Source: JACCTI01 sp051005695 | GTDB taxonomy: Bacteria > Verrucomicrobiota > Verrucomicrobiia > Chthoniobacterales > UBA10450 | Assembly (NCBI GenBank): GCA_051005695.1 | Contig: JBPCJC010000099.1 | Span: 1-64,000 of the forward strand | Reading direction: 5' to 3' | DNA length: 64,000 nt | In this document: positions 35,290 to 44,125 of the stretch, piece after piece | Position numbering within the stretch: position 1 is the first letter of the stretch | How the letters are laid out: each line of letters begins with the position of its first letter | Translations under genes and position numbers: made by a program | The notes under the pieces: generated by a model | The model's input: the letters and a program-made list of their open reading frames with translations, nothing else | What the model was told of the DNA's origin: nothing | The model's database searches: none

Positions 35290-36125
35290 AATCCATCTGT
35301 TAGTTGCGCTCTGCTCGGGATTCTTCCGTTCAACAAGATGTTGGCCGATTTAAACCCACGATTACTATAGTTCGAGTCGGCCGTGGAGAGATCGATCGCT
35401 GCTACAAAGCGAAGGTCACTTGAGCCAGTGGGAGTGACTGGTGTGGTGAAGGGCTTCGGGTTGGTAATGTCGTTTCCCAGAACCGCAAAGGTCTTTTTCG
35501 TCGTCGGTCCCGTCCACTGTAAGGCGCCGTTGACAACGATATACGAGCAATGGTGGTTAACGATGCCGGTAATATGACTAGCTGCGCTCCCGATGATCGG
35601 AACTGGGAGTTTATATGGATTTCCCTGGTCATCGACCAGAGTTAATATGCGCGCCGCGTTATTGCCGCTGACAGCGCTGATGTCAGCCTCGATGCTGTGA
35701 GTTCGAATGATCAGTCGCTCTCCGACGATCGGAATAGTGGCGCCGGTCGTGTCCACAGTAATCGTGCTGGTCCCGGCCGCGGCGTCAGCCACCACCCGAA
35801 GCGGACCGGATATGAGCAATTGGAAGGCGATGCCCTCTGCGGGGCCGTTGTTAAGACTTCCATCGGGATTCAATGCCAAGCCCTTGCCGTTCACATCCAC
35901 TAGCTCTAAGGGCGAAACTGCGGCGTGTAGGTCCTGTGTCATCTGCAACATCGCCGTGCGCGCCTGTTCGTGGGCGACGTTAACCGCAGTATTTTTGGCG
36001 CCAAGAATGGTGCCGACGCTAAGGAGCGCGAAGATAACCAGGCCGAAAACGGACAAAACTGCACTGGCTACCATCACCTCTACAAGTGTAAAGCCACGGA
36101 TCGCCGGAAAAACGGAGAGTTTCAT
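35286..36125 (-). CDS. Type IV pilus/secretion minor pseudopilin (PilW-like)
   Basis: 279 aa with a class III prepilin signal: RGFTLVEVMVASAVLSVFGL, cleaved between Gly and Phe by a prepilin peptidase, with the conserved Glu at mature position 5. The rest is a periplasmic domain (ARTAMLQMTQDLHAAVSPLE) as in PilW/GspJ. It overlaps genes on both sides by 4 bp, so three pseudopilins form one operon. Minor pseudopilins start assembly of pili or type II secretion pseudopili; which machine this is cannot be decided because no ATPase or secretin gene is in the window. Confidence 0.85.
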   Translation of the reverse strand: MKLSVFPAIRGFTLVEVMVASAVLSVFGLVIFALLSVGTILGAKNTAVNVAHEQARTAMLQMTQDLHAAVSPLELVDVNGKGLALNPDGSLNNGPAEGIAFQLLISGPLRVVADAAAGTSTITVDTTGATIPIVGERLIIRTHSIEADISAVSGNNAARILTLVDDQGNPYKLPVPIIGSAASHITGIVNHHCSYIVVNGALQWTGPTTKKTFAVLGNDITNPKPFTTPVTPTGSSDLRFVAAIDLSTADSNYSNRGFKSANILLNGRIPSRAQLTDGL

Positions 36126-36646
36126 TCGTCGGAGGTTCGGACAGTGTCCATGGTAAATGAGTATGAATGGCCAAGATAATTGTAGCTAAGGGCGACTTGG
36201 GCTAAATATCTGACGACGGTCGCGCCAGGAAAGGTAGTAGTGTCGTTACTGGGCGTGATTTTAACCTGCATATTCCCGAGGACGACCTGAACGAGACCGG
36301 ACTTCGGATCCGTATACTGGTAGACGGGGACGGTGTTCTTGTTCCCGGTGGAGCCAATGACATGGGTACCCGGGTTTAGATCGTAAAGCGGGGGATTGTT
36401 TGTCGCGTCTTTCGGAATTTGACCGGCCAGAGGGTTAAAAGGGCCAATCGATTGAATGACATCGATCTGGTTCATAACCGCCGCGTAGGCGCCGGTCGAG
36501 TTGCGGCTGACGCTAGCGAATTTGTTTGCCTGGGTAAGGGCCGTAATGCTGGAGGCAACACCAATCCCTACTAGGGCAATGGCAACGAGGGCCTCCACGA
36601 GAGTGAACGCACCGCGACCATTTTTATATTCACCAGATAAAACCAC
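36122..36646 (-). CDS. Type IV pilus/secretion minor pseudopilin (PilV-like)
   Basis: 174 aa from a GTG at 36646. The N-terminus GEYKNGRGAFTLVEALVAIA is a prepilin signal (cleavage before FTLVE, or one residue earlier). The frame is open up to 37285, but that part only mirrors prs on the other strand and is not coding. The globular part includes AAVMNQIDVIQSIGPFNPLA, as in PilV/GspI. It is the first gene of the operon and is divergent from prs. Confidence 0.82.
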   Translation of the reverse strand: MVLSGEYKNGRGAFTLVEALVAIALVGIGVASSITALTQANKFASVSRNSTGAYAAVMNQIDVIQSIGPFNPLAGQIPKDATNNPPLYDLNPGTHVIGSTGNKNTVPVYQYTDPKSGLVQVVLGNMQVKITPSNDTTTFPGATVVRYLAQVALSYNYLGHSYSFTMDTVRTSDE

Positions 36647-36862
36647 ACCGAGTAAAAAGCAGACTCTGTGCCGTGCGCAGATTTCATCTGCTGGAAACGA
36701 CGGGTGGTTTCCACCGCATTTACTTGTCCAAACGGCGAGCGTCCCGAACTGGATTTCGGCAAAGTTTCTAAAAGCGGTGCCCTTGCGAAATCTGATTTGC
36801 GAATCCCATGTGCGGGCCGGAAGGTAGCGCCCCCTCGCAAAATGCGCTCGCTCCAACCCGAG

Positions 36863-37804
36863 ATGAAAATCTTCAGCGGCTCCGCTAATCGCGAGCTCGC
36901 GCAGAAGATTTGCGACGCCATCGGCGCGCCGCTCGGTGCGGCCACGATCAGCTCGTTCCCGGACGGCGAGACCTACGTGAAGATCGAGGAGAACATCCGC
37001 GGTCGCGACGTTTTCATCGTTCAGCCGACTTGTCCGCCGACCAATCAGCACATCATGGAATTGTTGATCATGGTTGACGCGGCCCGCCGGGCGAGCGCCT
37101 ATCGCATTACCGCGGTGATTCCGTTTTTCGGTTATGCGCGCCAGGATCGCAAAGACAAACCACGCGTGCCGATCACCGCGAAACTGGTCGCGAACCTTCT
37201 CCACGCCGCCGGGGTCGATCGCGTCCTGACCATGGATCTGCACGCCCAACAGGTGCAGGGCTTCTTCGATATTCCGGTCGATCACCTCTACTCACTGCCG
37301 GTGATCATGAAATATTTGCGCGGCAAATTAACCGGCAAACTGGTGGTCGTTTCGCCCGACGTGGGCGGATTGAAAATGGCCTCTGCGTATTCGCAAACGC
37401 TCAACGCCAATCTCGCGATCGTGGCCAAGCAGCGCAAAAGCGCCACCGAAACCAAAGTGCAATACGTCATCGGCGATGTGGAAGACTGCGATGTTCTGTT
37501 GGTCGACGACCTCACAGAAACCGCGGGCACGCTCACTTCGGCTGCAACCGTCTTGAAAGAGCGCGGCGCCAAAAAAATCTACGCTGCAGTGGCGCACGCC
37601 ATCCTCGTCGATGTTGCGATTCCCCGGTTGCAAAATTCCCAGATCGAGGAATTAATAACGACCAACAGCACGCCTGTGCGCGCGGTGGACGGATTTAAGA
37701 TCACCGTGCTTTGCGTCTCCGAGCTTCTCGGCGAAGGCATCAAGCGGATTCACAATGACGAATCCGTTTCGTCGCTGTTCAAGATCGAGAACGGAAACAA
37801 GTAG
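36863..37804 (+). CDS. prs: Ribose-phosphate pyrophosphokinase
   Basis: Makes PRPP from ribose 5-phosphate and ATP for purine, pyrimidine, NAD and amino acid synthesis. Start MKIFSGSANRELAQKICDAI at 36863 fits the family; ATG 36842 adds seven residues. Key segments are seen: SFPDGETYVKIEENIRG, PFFGYARQDRKDKPRVPITA (ATP loop), and VLLVDDLTETAGTL (PRPP loop). 313 aa is normal. It is followed 10 bp later by the L25 gene, so prs-rplY-pth-rpsF-ssb probably share a transcript, a common order in many phyla. Confidence 0.97.
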   Translation: MKIFSGSANRELAQKICDAIGAPLGAATISSFPDGETYVKIEENIRGRDVFIVQPTCPPTNQHIMELLIMVDAARRASAYRITAVIPFFGYARQDRKDKPRVPITAKLVANLLHAAGVDRVLTMDLHAQQVQGFFDIPVDHLYSLPVIMKYLRGKLTGKLVVVSPDVGGLKMASAYSQTLNANLAIVAKQRKSATETKVQYVIGDVEDCDVLLVDDLTETAGTLTSAATVLKERGAKKIYAAVAHAILVDVAIPRLQNSQIEELITTNSTPVRAVDGFKITVLCVSELLGEGIKRIHNDESVSSLFKIENGNK

Positions 37805-37813
37805 GAATTTACC

Positions 37814-38497
37814 ATGGCCAAGCAAGTCAAACTCACTGCGGAACGTCGCACCGGTCTCGGCCGGTCGGCCGTTCGGAAACTCAAGGCCGCGGGCGTGGTC
37901 CCGGCGATCATCTACGGCGCGAAGGATAAACCCGAGCCGCTCCAGCTTTCGCGGCGCGATGTCAGCGCCATGCTCAGCCACGCTTCCGGCGAGAATATTC
38001 TCGTCGAGCTGGAAGTCGCTGGAACTGCGAACCGTCTCGCGCTTGTGCAGGAAGTGCAGCACTCCCCGGTTGGCGGCGCGGTTTTGCATATCGATTTTCA
38101 CGCGGTCTCGATGGACGAAATGATCGAAGCCGATGTCCCGCTCGAACCAACCGGGACCGCCAATGGGGTGAAGAATTTCGGCGGTTTGCTCGAACAAAAT
38201 TTGCGCACCCTCGAGATCGAATGTCTCCCGCGCGATTTGCCTGATGTGATCAAGGTCGATGTCTCCGCGCTGAACGTGGGCGATTCCATCCATGTCCGCG
38301 ATCTCCCCTTGCCCACCGGCGTTACCACTCGCGTCCCGGCGGATTTGACCGCTTTCTCGGTGCTCGCTCCGACGGTCGAGGAAGAACCAGTGGCCGCGGC
38401 CGAAGCGCCGACCGCGCCGGAAGTCATCAAGGAGAAGAAGGAAGAACCGGAAGCCGCTGGTGGAGCTGCCGGCGCGAAGGACAAGGACAAGAAGTGA
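37814..38497 (+). CDS. rplY: 50S ribosomal protein L25 (CTC form)
   Basis: Binds 5S rRNA in the large subunit. MAKQVKLTAERRTGLGRSAV starts the L25 domain and GVVPAIIYGAKDKPEPLQLS is its signature. The C-terminal TL5/CTC domain runs through DLPDVIKVDVSALNVGDSIH. The end is a Lys/Glu-rich tail (EKKEEPEAAGGAAGAKDKDKK). At 227 aa it is the long (Ctc) form. It lies 10 bp after prs. Confidence 0.95.
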   Translation: MAKQVKLTAERRTGLGRSAVRKLKAAGVVPAIIYGAKDKPEPLQLSRRDVSAMLSHASGENILVELEVAGTANRLALVQEVQHSPVGGAVLHIDFHAVSMDEMIEADVPLEPTGTANGVKNFGGLLEQNLRTLEIECLPRDLPDVIKVDVSALNVGDSIHVRDLPLPTGVTTRVPADLTAFSVLAPTVEEEPVAAAEAPTAPEVIKEKKEEPEAAGGAAGAKDKDKK

Positions 38498-38529
38498 GCC
38501 TGCGCTCGCTTCCTTGCGCCTAACGAGTC

Positions 38530-39111
38530 TTGCAGGCGGAAGCTTCCGCGCTCCGGTTGGTCGCCGGCCTGGGAAATCCCGGGGCCGAATACGAGCGCAC
38601 CCGCCACAATGTCGGTTTCGCGGTCCTCGATCGTCTCGCGGCGGACGCGAAAGTTTCCTGGCAACGCGAACAGAAGTGGGGCGCGTATTGGGCCAGGGCT
38701 GGCCAGGTCATTTTGGTCAAGCCGATGACCTACATGAATCGCAGCGGCGAACCGCTCCGCGCAGTCACGCAGTTCTACAAAATCGAGCCGGCGGAAATGT
38801 TCATCGTCCTCGATGACCTCGCGCTCGAGCTCGGCCGTCTGCGCATTCGGCTCGACGGCGGCACCGGCGGCCATAACGGCCTCGATTCCATCATTACCAC
38901 TTTCGGCACCGACGAGATCGCGCGTTTGCGGGTAGGAATCGGCGCCGCCCCGAGCGCGGGCGCCGTCGATTACGTCCTCGGCCGCTTCTTCGAAGAAGAG
39001 AAACCAATCGTCGAAAAAGCGGTCGCGCGCGCAGCCGAGGCGGTGAAATGGGCGATTGACAAAGGCGTCGTTTCCGCGATGAACACGTTCAACAAAAATC
39101 CCGAATCATGA
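38530..39111 (+). CDS. pth: Peptidyl-tRNA hydrolase
   Basis: Recycles peptidyl-tRNAs that drop off the ribosome. The TTG start gives MQAEASALRLVAGLGNPGAE; the essential His is in ERTRHNVGFAVLD, then KPMTYMNRSGEPLR and VLDDLALELGRLRIRLDGGT follow. 193 aa is standard. Its start lies 5 bp after a CCTAACGA copy (38519) that fills the gap to rplY. It overlaps rpsF by 4 bp. Confidence 0.96.
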   Translation: MQAEASALRLVAGLGNPGAEYERTRHNVGFAVLDRLAADAKVSWQREQKWGAYWARAGQVILVKPMTYMNRSGEPLRAVTQFYKIEPAEMFIVLDDLALELGRLRIRLDGGTGGHNGLDSIITTFGTDEIARLRVGIGAAPSAGAVDYVLGRFFEEEKPIVEKAVARAAEAVKWAIDKGVVSAMNTFNKNPES

Positions 39112-39437
39112 AGAACCGTTACGAAGCGTTGCTCGTGCTCAACGCCCAAGGCAAAGACGACACCGTCAAAGACATCGTCGACCGCATTGAATCCGAATTT
39201 CAAAAAGAAGGCGCCGAGATCGAGCAGGTGCAAAAAATGGACAAGCGCCAGTTTTCCTATCAGGCGGGCGAGCTCGAGGCCGGCCATTTCGTGAACTTCA
39301 TTTTTCACGCCGACTCGCAGTTGATCACCAAGCTGCGCTCGAAGTTCAAACTCGACGCCGAAGTCTATCGTCAGCACTACCAGAAGCTCCGGCCGAAGAC
39401 GGAAGCGCGGGCGAAAAAGGTCGCGGCCGAGAAGTAG
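39108..39437 (+). CDS. rpsF: 30S ribosomal protein S6
   Basis: 109 aa. MKNRYEALLVLNAQGKDDTV, then the KMDKRQFSYQAGELEAGHFV strand pair, are S6 signatures; the basic tail TEARAKKVAAEK is lineage-specific. It overlaps pth by 4 bp and precedes ssb by 18 bp. No rpsR follows, unlike the common rpsF-ssb-rpsR order. Confidence 0.95.
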   Translation: MKNRYEALLVLNAQGKDDTVKDIVDRIESEFQKEGAEIEQVQKMDKRQFSYQAGELEAGHFVNFIFHADSQLITKLRSKFKLDAEVYRQHYQKLRPKTEARAKKVAAEK

Positions 39438-39455
39438 CTTTTGTAGAAAAGCGGG

Positions 39456-39932
39456 ATGGCCAGTTTTAACAAAGTCATTCTCGTCGGCAACCTCACCCGC
39501 GACCCGGAAGTGCGTTACACGCCGAAGGGCAGCGCGGTCTGCGATCTCGGCCTAGCCGTGAATCGCCAATACAGCCTCGAAGGCGGCGAGAAGCGCGAGG
39601 AAGTCACTTTCGTCGATGTCGTCCTTTGGGCGCGGCTCGCCGAAATCGCGGGCGAATATTTGAAAAAAGGCCGGCCGGTTCTGATCGAAGGCCGTCTGCA
39701 ACTCGATAGTTGGGACGACAAACAAAGCGGCCAAAAGCGGACGAAATTGCGCGTCGTCGGCGAGACCATGCAACTTCTCGGTGGCCGACCCGGTGGCGGC
39801 GGCGGAGAAGGCGACGAAGAGCGCGGGGGTTCATCGCGGCCGAGCAGCAGCGGCAGCAGTTCCAGCCGATCCAGTGCACCGCCGCCGCGGCCCGCGCCCT
39901 CCGAGCCGGACGACGACGAGATTCCTTTCTAG
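39456..39932 (+). CDS. ssb: Single-stranded DNA-binding protein
   Basis: 158 aa. The OB-fold starts MASFNKVILVGNLTRDPEVR, with WARLAEIAGEYLKKGRPVLI in the middle. A Gly/Ser/Pro-rich linker follows, then the acidic tip DDDEIPF that recruits partner proteins. It binds ssDNA in replication and repair, and also protects incoming DNA in transformation. It lies between rpsF and dprA. Confidence 0.96.
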   Translation: MASFNKVILVGNLTRDPEVRYTPKGSAVCDLGLAVNRQYSLEGGEKREEVTFVDVVLWARLAEIAGEYLKKGRPVLIEGRLQLDSWDDKQSGQKRTKLRVVGETMQLLGGRPGGGGGEGDEERGGSSRPSSSGSSSSRSSAPPPRPAPSEPDDDEIPF

Positions 39933-40031
39933 ATCGCGTCCTCATCAAGTCGCACCGCGGCGCGAACGATCTCGCCGACAAAGCGCGCACTATTATATTA
40001 GAGACGCGCGCCGACTCCGCGGCGCCACCGG

Positions 40032-41132
40032 ATGAATTCCACCGAAGCCTGCATCGCGCTGAACATGCTCCCAAAAATGGGGCCGGTGCGTTTGCGGAAG
40101 CTGTTGCAAGTTTTCGAAACGCCGGAGCGCATTCTCTCCGCGAAAGGCGCGGCCTTGCGCGCGGTTGAAGGCATCGGCCCGGAAGTCGTCGAACAAATCA
40201 CCAAGTGGGAAAGCACTGTCGATCTTCAGGCGGAACTGCAACGGGTCCGCGACTTCGGCGCCACCGTCATCACTAACGACTCGCCGCTGTATCCGCGGCA
40301 ACTGCGCGAGATCCACGCGCCGCCGATCGTCCTTTATGTTTGGGGGGAAATCACCGACCGCGATCAACACGCGATCGGTGTCATCGGTTCCCGCCGGACC
40401 ACGCATTACGGCACCGAGTCGGCGAAGAAGTTGTCTTATCAACTCGCCTACGCCGGGTTGACGATCGCGAGCGGGCTGGCGCGCGGAATCGACACCGCCG
40501 CGCACCAAGGCGCGCTCGCCGCGAAAGGCCGCACCATCGCGGTCATCGGCTCTGGCCTAACGAATCTTTATCCGCCGGAGAACGCCGCCCTCGCGGAAAG
40601 AATCGCCGCCGGCAACGGCGCCGTCGTTTCGGAATTCTCCATGCAAGTCGAGCCCGACCGGCAAACCTTCCCAATGCGCAACCGCATCATCAGCGGCTGG
40701 AGCCACGGCATTCTCGTGGTCGAAGCCGGTCTGAATAGCGGCGCACTCATCACCGCTGCGCAGGCACTCGAGCAGGGTCGTTCGGTCTACGCGGTGCCCG
40801 GCCACATCAATGCCCCGAGCGCGATGGGTTCCAACCGCCTCATCCAGCAAGGCGCGAAACTCGTCATGGAAGCGAACGATATTCTCGAAGACCTCAGCAT
40901 TCTCCTGCCGGAAGCGAAACCGTCACCGCAGGCGGCCGCGCGCCCGTTGCCCGAGCTTTCGGCAGACGAACGCAAAGTCTTCGACGCCATCGAAGCGACC
41001 GAGACTTCGATCGACGACATCGCCACGAAATCCGATCTGCCCAGTGGTCTGGTCTCGTCGGTCCTTCTGCGCTTGGAATTGAAACGGCTGGTTAAGCAAT
41101 TGCCCGGAAAATATTTCGTCAAACTGGGCTGA
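40032..41132 (+). CDS. dprA: DNA processing protein DprA
   Basis: Loads RecA on transforming single-stranded DNA. 366 aa: a SAM-like/HhH N-terminus (MLPKMGPVRLRKLLQVFETP), the Rossmann-type core with AIGVIGSRRTTHYGTESAKK, TIASGLARGIDTAAHQGALA and FPMRNRIISGWSHGILVVEA, and a winged-helix C-terminus (SIDDIATKSDLPSGLVSSVL). It is 100 bp after ssb. It is present in many non-competent bacteria, but it is of interest here because of the overrepresented word in the genome. It contains one copy at 40556. Confidence 0.95.
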   Translation: MNSTEACIALNMLPKMGPVRLRKLLQVFETPERILSAKGAALRAVEGIGPEVVEQITKWESTVDLQAELQRVRDFGATVITNDSPLYPRQLREIHAPPIVLYVWGEITDRDQHAIGVIGSRRTTHYGTESAKKLSYQLAYAGLTIASGLARGIDTAAHQGALAAKGRTIAVIGSGLTNLYPPENAALAERIAAGNGAVVSEFSMQVEPDRQTFPMRNRIISGWSHGILVVEAGLNSGALITAAQALEQGRSVYAVPGHINAPSAMGSNRLIQQGAKLVMEANDILEDLSILLPEAKPSPQAAARPLPELSADERKVFDAIEATETSIDDIATKSDLPSGLVSSVLLRLELKRLVKQLPGKYFVKLG

Positions 41133-41197
41133 GCTCGTTCGCGACTTGCTGCTAATGCTTGCAAACCTCCGGCGCGAGGTCTACTTCGCATCCCTGC

Positions 41198-43981
41198 ATG
41201 TCCAAATCCCTCGTCATCGCGGAGAAACCGAGTGTCGCCGCCGACATCGCGCGCGTCCTCGGGAAGATTCCGAAGAAAGGCGACCACTACGAGAACGACC
41301 AATACGTCGTCTCCTCGGCGGTCGGACATGTCGCCGAATTGCAGATGCCGGAAGACATCGACAAAAAGAAATACGGCTTCTGGCGCCTCGAGACGTTGCC
41401 GATCATTCCCGAGAAATTCGAGCTCAAGCCGAGCGAAAGCTCGAAGGATAAATTCGCGCAGCTCAAAAAACTGCTCGCGCGCAAAGACATCACCGAAGTG
41501 ATCAACGCCTGCGACGCCGGTCGCGAAGGCGAGCTCATCTTCACCTACCTCACGCAGCTGGCAAAAAACAAACACCCGGTCAAACGGCTCTGGTTGCAAT
41601 CGATGACGCCGCAGGCGATCCGCGACGGCTTCACCAAACTGCGCGACGGCGCGGAGATGCAGGGGTTGGCCGACGCCGCGCGTTCCCGCAGCGAAAGCGA
41701 TTGGCTCATCGGGATCAACGGCACGCGCGCGATCACCAAACGCATGTTTGGTTCGCGCGCGGGCAACGTCGCTTCCGTCGGCCGCGTGCAGACGCCGACG
41801 CTGGCGATGGTTTACGCGCGCGAATTGGAAATTCGGAGTTTCACGGCGCGCGATTATTGGCGGGTGACCGCGAAATTCGAGATCGCGAAGGGCGAATACG
41901 AAGGCGTTTATCAGCGCGCGAATTTCAAGCGCAACGAAAACGACGAGCACGATCGGATCGATCGCGTTTGGGATCAGGCCGCGGCGGAAGCGGTCGTTGC
42001 GGCCTGCCAGGGAAATCCGCTCGCGAAAGTTTCCGAAGAAAAAAAAGCCAGCTCGCAGATTGCGCCGCGGCTCTACGATCTGACCACGCTGCAGCGCGAA
42101 GCCAACGGGCGTTTCGGTTTTTCCGCCAAGCGCACCCTGCAAATCGCGCAAGCGTTATACGAGCGGCACAAGATGCTGACTTATCCGCGCACCGATTCGC
42201 GCGCATTGCCGGAAGATTATCAACCGGTCGTGCGCGAAACCCTGGCCAATCTCGGCGGCACCCTCGCGACCCATGCGCAGAAAGCCCTAACGAGTGGTTA
42301 CGTCCGGCCGAACAAACGCATTTTTAACAACGCGCAGATCAGCGATCACTTCGCAATCATCCCGACGGCTTCGGAAGTGAAGAGTCTCGATGACGCCGAA
42401 GCGAAAATTTACGACATGGTCGCGCGCCGTTTCGTCGCCGCATTTTTTCCGAACGCGGAATTCGATATCACCACCCGCATCAGCACCGTCGCGACGCACA
42501 AATTCAAAACCGAAGGCAAAGTCCTGACCGCGGCGGGCTGGCTAGAAGTTTACGGCAAGAGCACGGTCGATGATGATTCCGGGAAAGCCCTGCCGGCGTT
42601 AAGCGCGGAAGACAAGAATCAGGCAAAGGCCCTCGAAGCGACCTTGCACAGCGAAGCGACCAAGCCGCCGCCGCGTTACACCGAAGCGACGCTGCTCTCC
42701 GCGATGGAGACCGCGGGCAAACTAGTCGAAGATGAAGACGCCGCGGAAGCGATGAAGGAACGCGGGCTCGGCACGCCCGCGACGCGCGCGGATACGATCG
42801 ATGGTTTGATCTATCAAAAGTACATGGATCGCCAGCAGCGCGAGCTCGTCCCAACAGCCAAGGCCGAGCAGCTGATCCAATTCCTCGAAGCGGTCAAAGC
42901 TTCCGACCTAACGAGTCCGGCAATGACCGGTGAATGGGAACATCAACTGCGTTTGATGGAGCACGGAAAATTTTCGCGCGAAAAATTCATGGCCGAGATC
43001 GTCAAGGAGACGAAGGGAATCGTCGAGCGCGTCAAAGGCTTTGAGGAAGACGATTCCGTCGCGCGTGAGACCGACATCATCTCACCGACCGACGGCAAAC
43101 CGCTGCGCGAAACTCTACGCGGTTACAAATCGCAGGATGGCGAGTTCATGCTCTACAAGGTCATCGGCAGCCGAAAAATGGACGAGAGCGAGATTCGCGA
43201 ACTGGTCGACAAAGGCGTCGTCGGCCCGCTCGATGGCTTCGTCTCCGCGAAGACCCACAACGCTTTCGCGGCCACGCTCAAACTCGGGAAAGACGAGAAG
43301 ACCGGGAAATGGAAAGCGGCTTACGACTTCGGCGACGAAGCCGATCTCGGCGCGGTCGAGCCGTTCTGGACCGATCCCGCGACCGGCGGCGAATTAGTTG
43401 AAGTCGGTTCCAATTACGTTTTGCGCGAAAAGGAAAACGGTGAATGGAAACAGGCCTTCCGCCTGCCGCGCCTGATGTGCAAAAGAGAAATTCCGCGCGA
43501 AGAAGCGATCCATTTAATCGAGAGTGGGAAGACTGATTTGATCAAAGGATTTACTTCGAAAAAGGGGCGGCCGTTCGATGCATTTCTCGTGAAGGCCGAT
43601 GCCAAGATTCGCTGGGAGTTCCCGCCGCGTGCGGCCAAGACCGGCAAAGACGGCAAGCCGATCGAGCGGAAAGCGCGCGCGAAAGCCGATCTCTCGAAAG
43701 CGAAACTAATCGGCGAAAGCAAGACGCACGGCGGCGAATTAGTGGAAACCGACGACGCCTATTACGTGCGCAAACCGGAGCAGGACAACCGCCAGGTCTT
43801 CAAGCTGACGAAGAAACTTTGCGAACACGAAATCACTCCGGATGAAGTGAAGGCGCTGCTGGCGGAAGGACGCTCGCCCTTGATCGAGGATTTCACTTCC
43901 AAGCGCGGGAACAAATTTGCCGCGCACCTCATCCTCTCGCAGAAAAAAGACAAAGCGGAGTTCGAGTTCGCGCCGCGCTAA
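41198..43981 (+). CDS. topB: Type IA DNA topoisomerase (topoisomerase III) with C-terminal repeat extension
   Basis: 927 aa from ATG 41198 (MSKSLVIAEKPSVAADIARV). The TOPRIM site is VIAEKPS and NACDAGREGELIF; the catalytic Tyr is in MLTYPRTDSRAL. SVGRVQTPTLAMVYAREL is the conserved core. After about residue 650 come four related modules (HNAFAATLKLGKDEK, GRPFDAFLVKADAK, GNKFAAHLILSQKK) without zinc cysteines. It relaxes/decatenates single strands. The extension makes it roughly 270 residues longer than E. coli TopB. Two CCTAACGA copies lie within (42286, 42907). Confidence 0.92.
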   Translation: MSKSLVIAEKPSVAADIARVLGKIPKKGDHYENDQYVVSSAVGHVAELQMPEDIDKKKYGFWRLETLPIIPEKFELKPSESSKDKFAQLKKLLARKDITEVINACDAGREGELIFTYLTQLAKNKHPVKRLWLQSMTPQAIRDGFTKLRDGAEMQGLADAARSRSESDWLIGINGTRAITKRMFGSRAGNVASVGRVQTPTLAMVYARELEIRSFTARDYWRVTAKFEIAKGEYEGVYQRANFKRNENDEHDRIDRVWDQAAAEAVVAACQGNPLAKVSEEKKASSQIAPRLYDLTTLQREANGRFGFSAKRTLQIAQALYERHKMLTYPRTDSRALPEDYQPVVRETLANLGGTLATHAQKALTSGYVRPNKRIFNNAQISDHFAIIPTASEVKSLDDAEAKIYDMVARRFVAAFFPNAEFDITTRISTVATHKFKTEGKVLTAAGWLEVYGKSTVDDDSGKALPALSAEDKNQAKALEATLHSEATKPPPRYTEATLLSAMETAGKLVEDEDAAEAMKERGLGTPATRADTIDGLIYQKYMDRQQRELVPTAKAEQLIQFLEAVKASDLTSPAMTGEWEHQLRLMEHGKFSREKFMAEIVKETKGIVERVKGFEEDDSVARETDIISPTDGKPLRETLRGYKSQDGEFMLYKVIGSRKMDESEIRELVDKGVVGPLDGFVSAKTHNAFAATLKLGKDEKTGKWKAAYDFGDEADLGAVEPFWTDPATGGELVEVGSNYVLREKENGEWKQAFRLPRLMCKREIPREEAIHLIESGKTDLIKGFTSKKGRPFDAFLVKADAKIRWEFPPRAAKTGKDGKPIERKARAKADLSKAKLIGESKTHGGELVETDDAYYVRKPEQDNRQVFKLTKKLCEHEITPDEVKALLAEGRSPLIEDFTSKRGNKFAAHLILSQKKDKAEFEFAPR

Positions 43982-44050
43982 ACGCACACCACTTCAACGC
44001 GTGATCATCTAAGCGCGGAGCGCGCGCGATCGAAAAAAATTCGCGCACAT

Positions 44051-44074
44051 AAAAAAAATCCCGCAATCGTGCGG
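44051..44074 (-). terminator. Terminator-like hairpin oriented on the minus strand
   Basis: Read on the minus strand, CCGCACGATTGCGG folds as a 5-bp stem with a 4-nt loop and is followed by GA then eight T. This is a good intrinsic terminator, yet no gene on the minus strand ends here. The plus-strand topB gene stops at 43981, and nrdR starts at 44126. It may end an antisense or small RNA from the nrdR side. Confidence 0.5.
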
Positions 44075-44125
44075 AGCGCGCGTTGACGCCACAAGATAGA
44101 GTGTGATAGCTACTCCACCGACACT

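Noticed and set aside
36647..37285. Upstream half of the long minus-strand frame ending at 36122
   Set aside because: It only mirrors prs on the other strand; the real pseudopilin starts at GTG 36646 with its prepilin signal.
44083..44111. Sigma-70 promoter before nrdR
   Set aside because: TTGACG is present but no good -10 hexamer lies at proper spacing.
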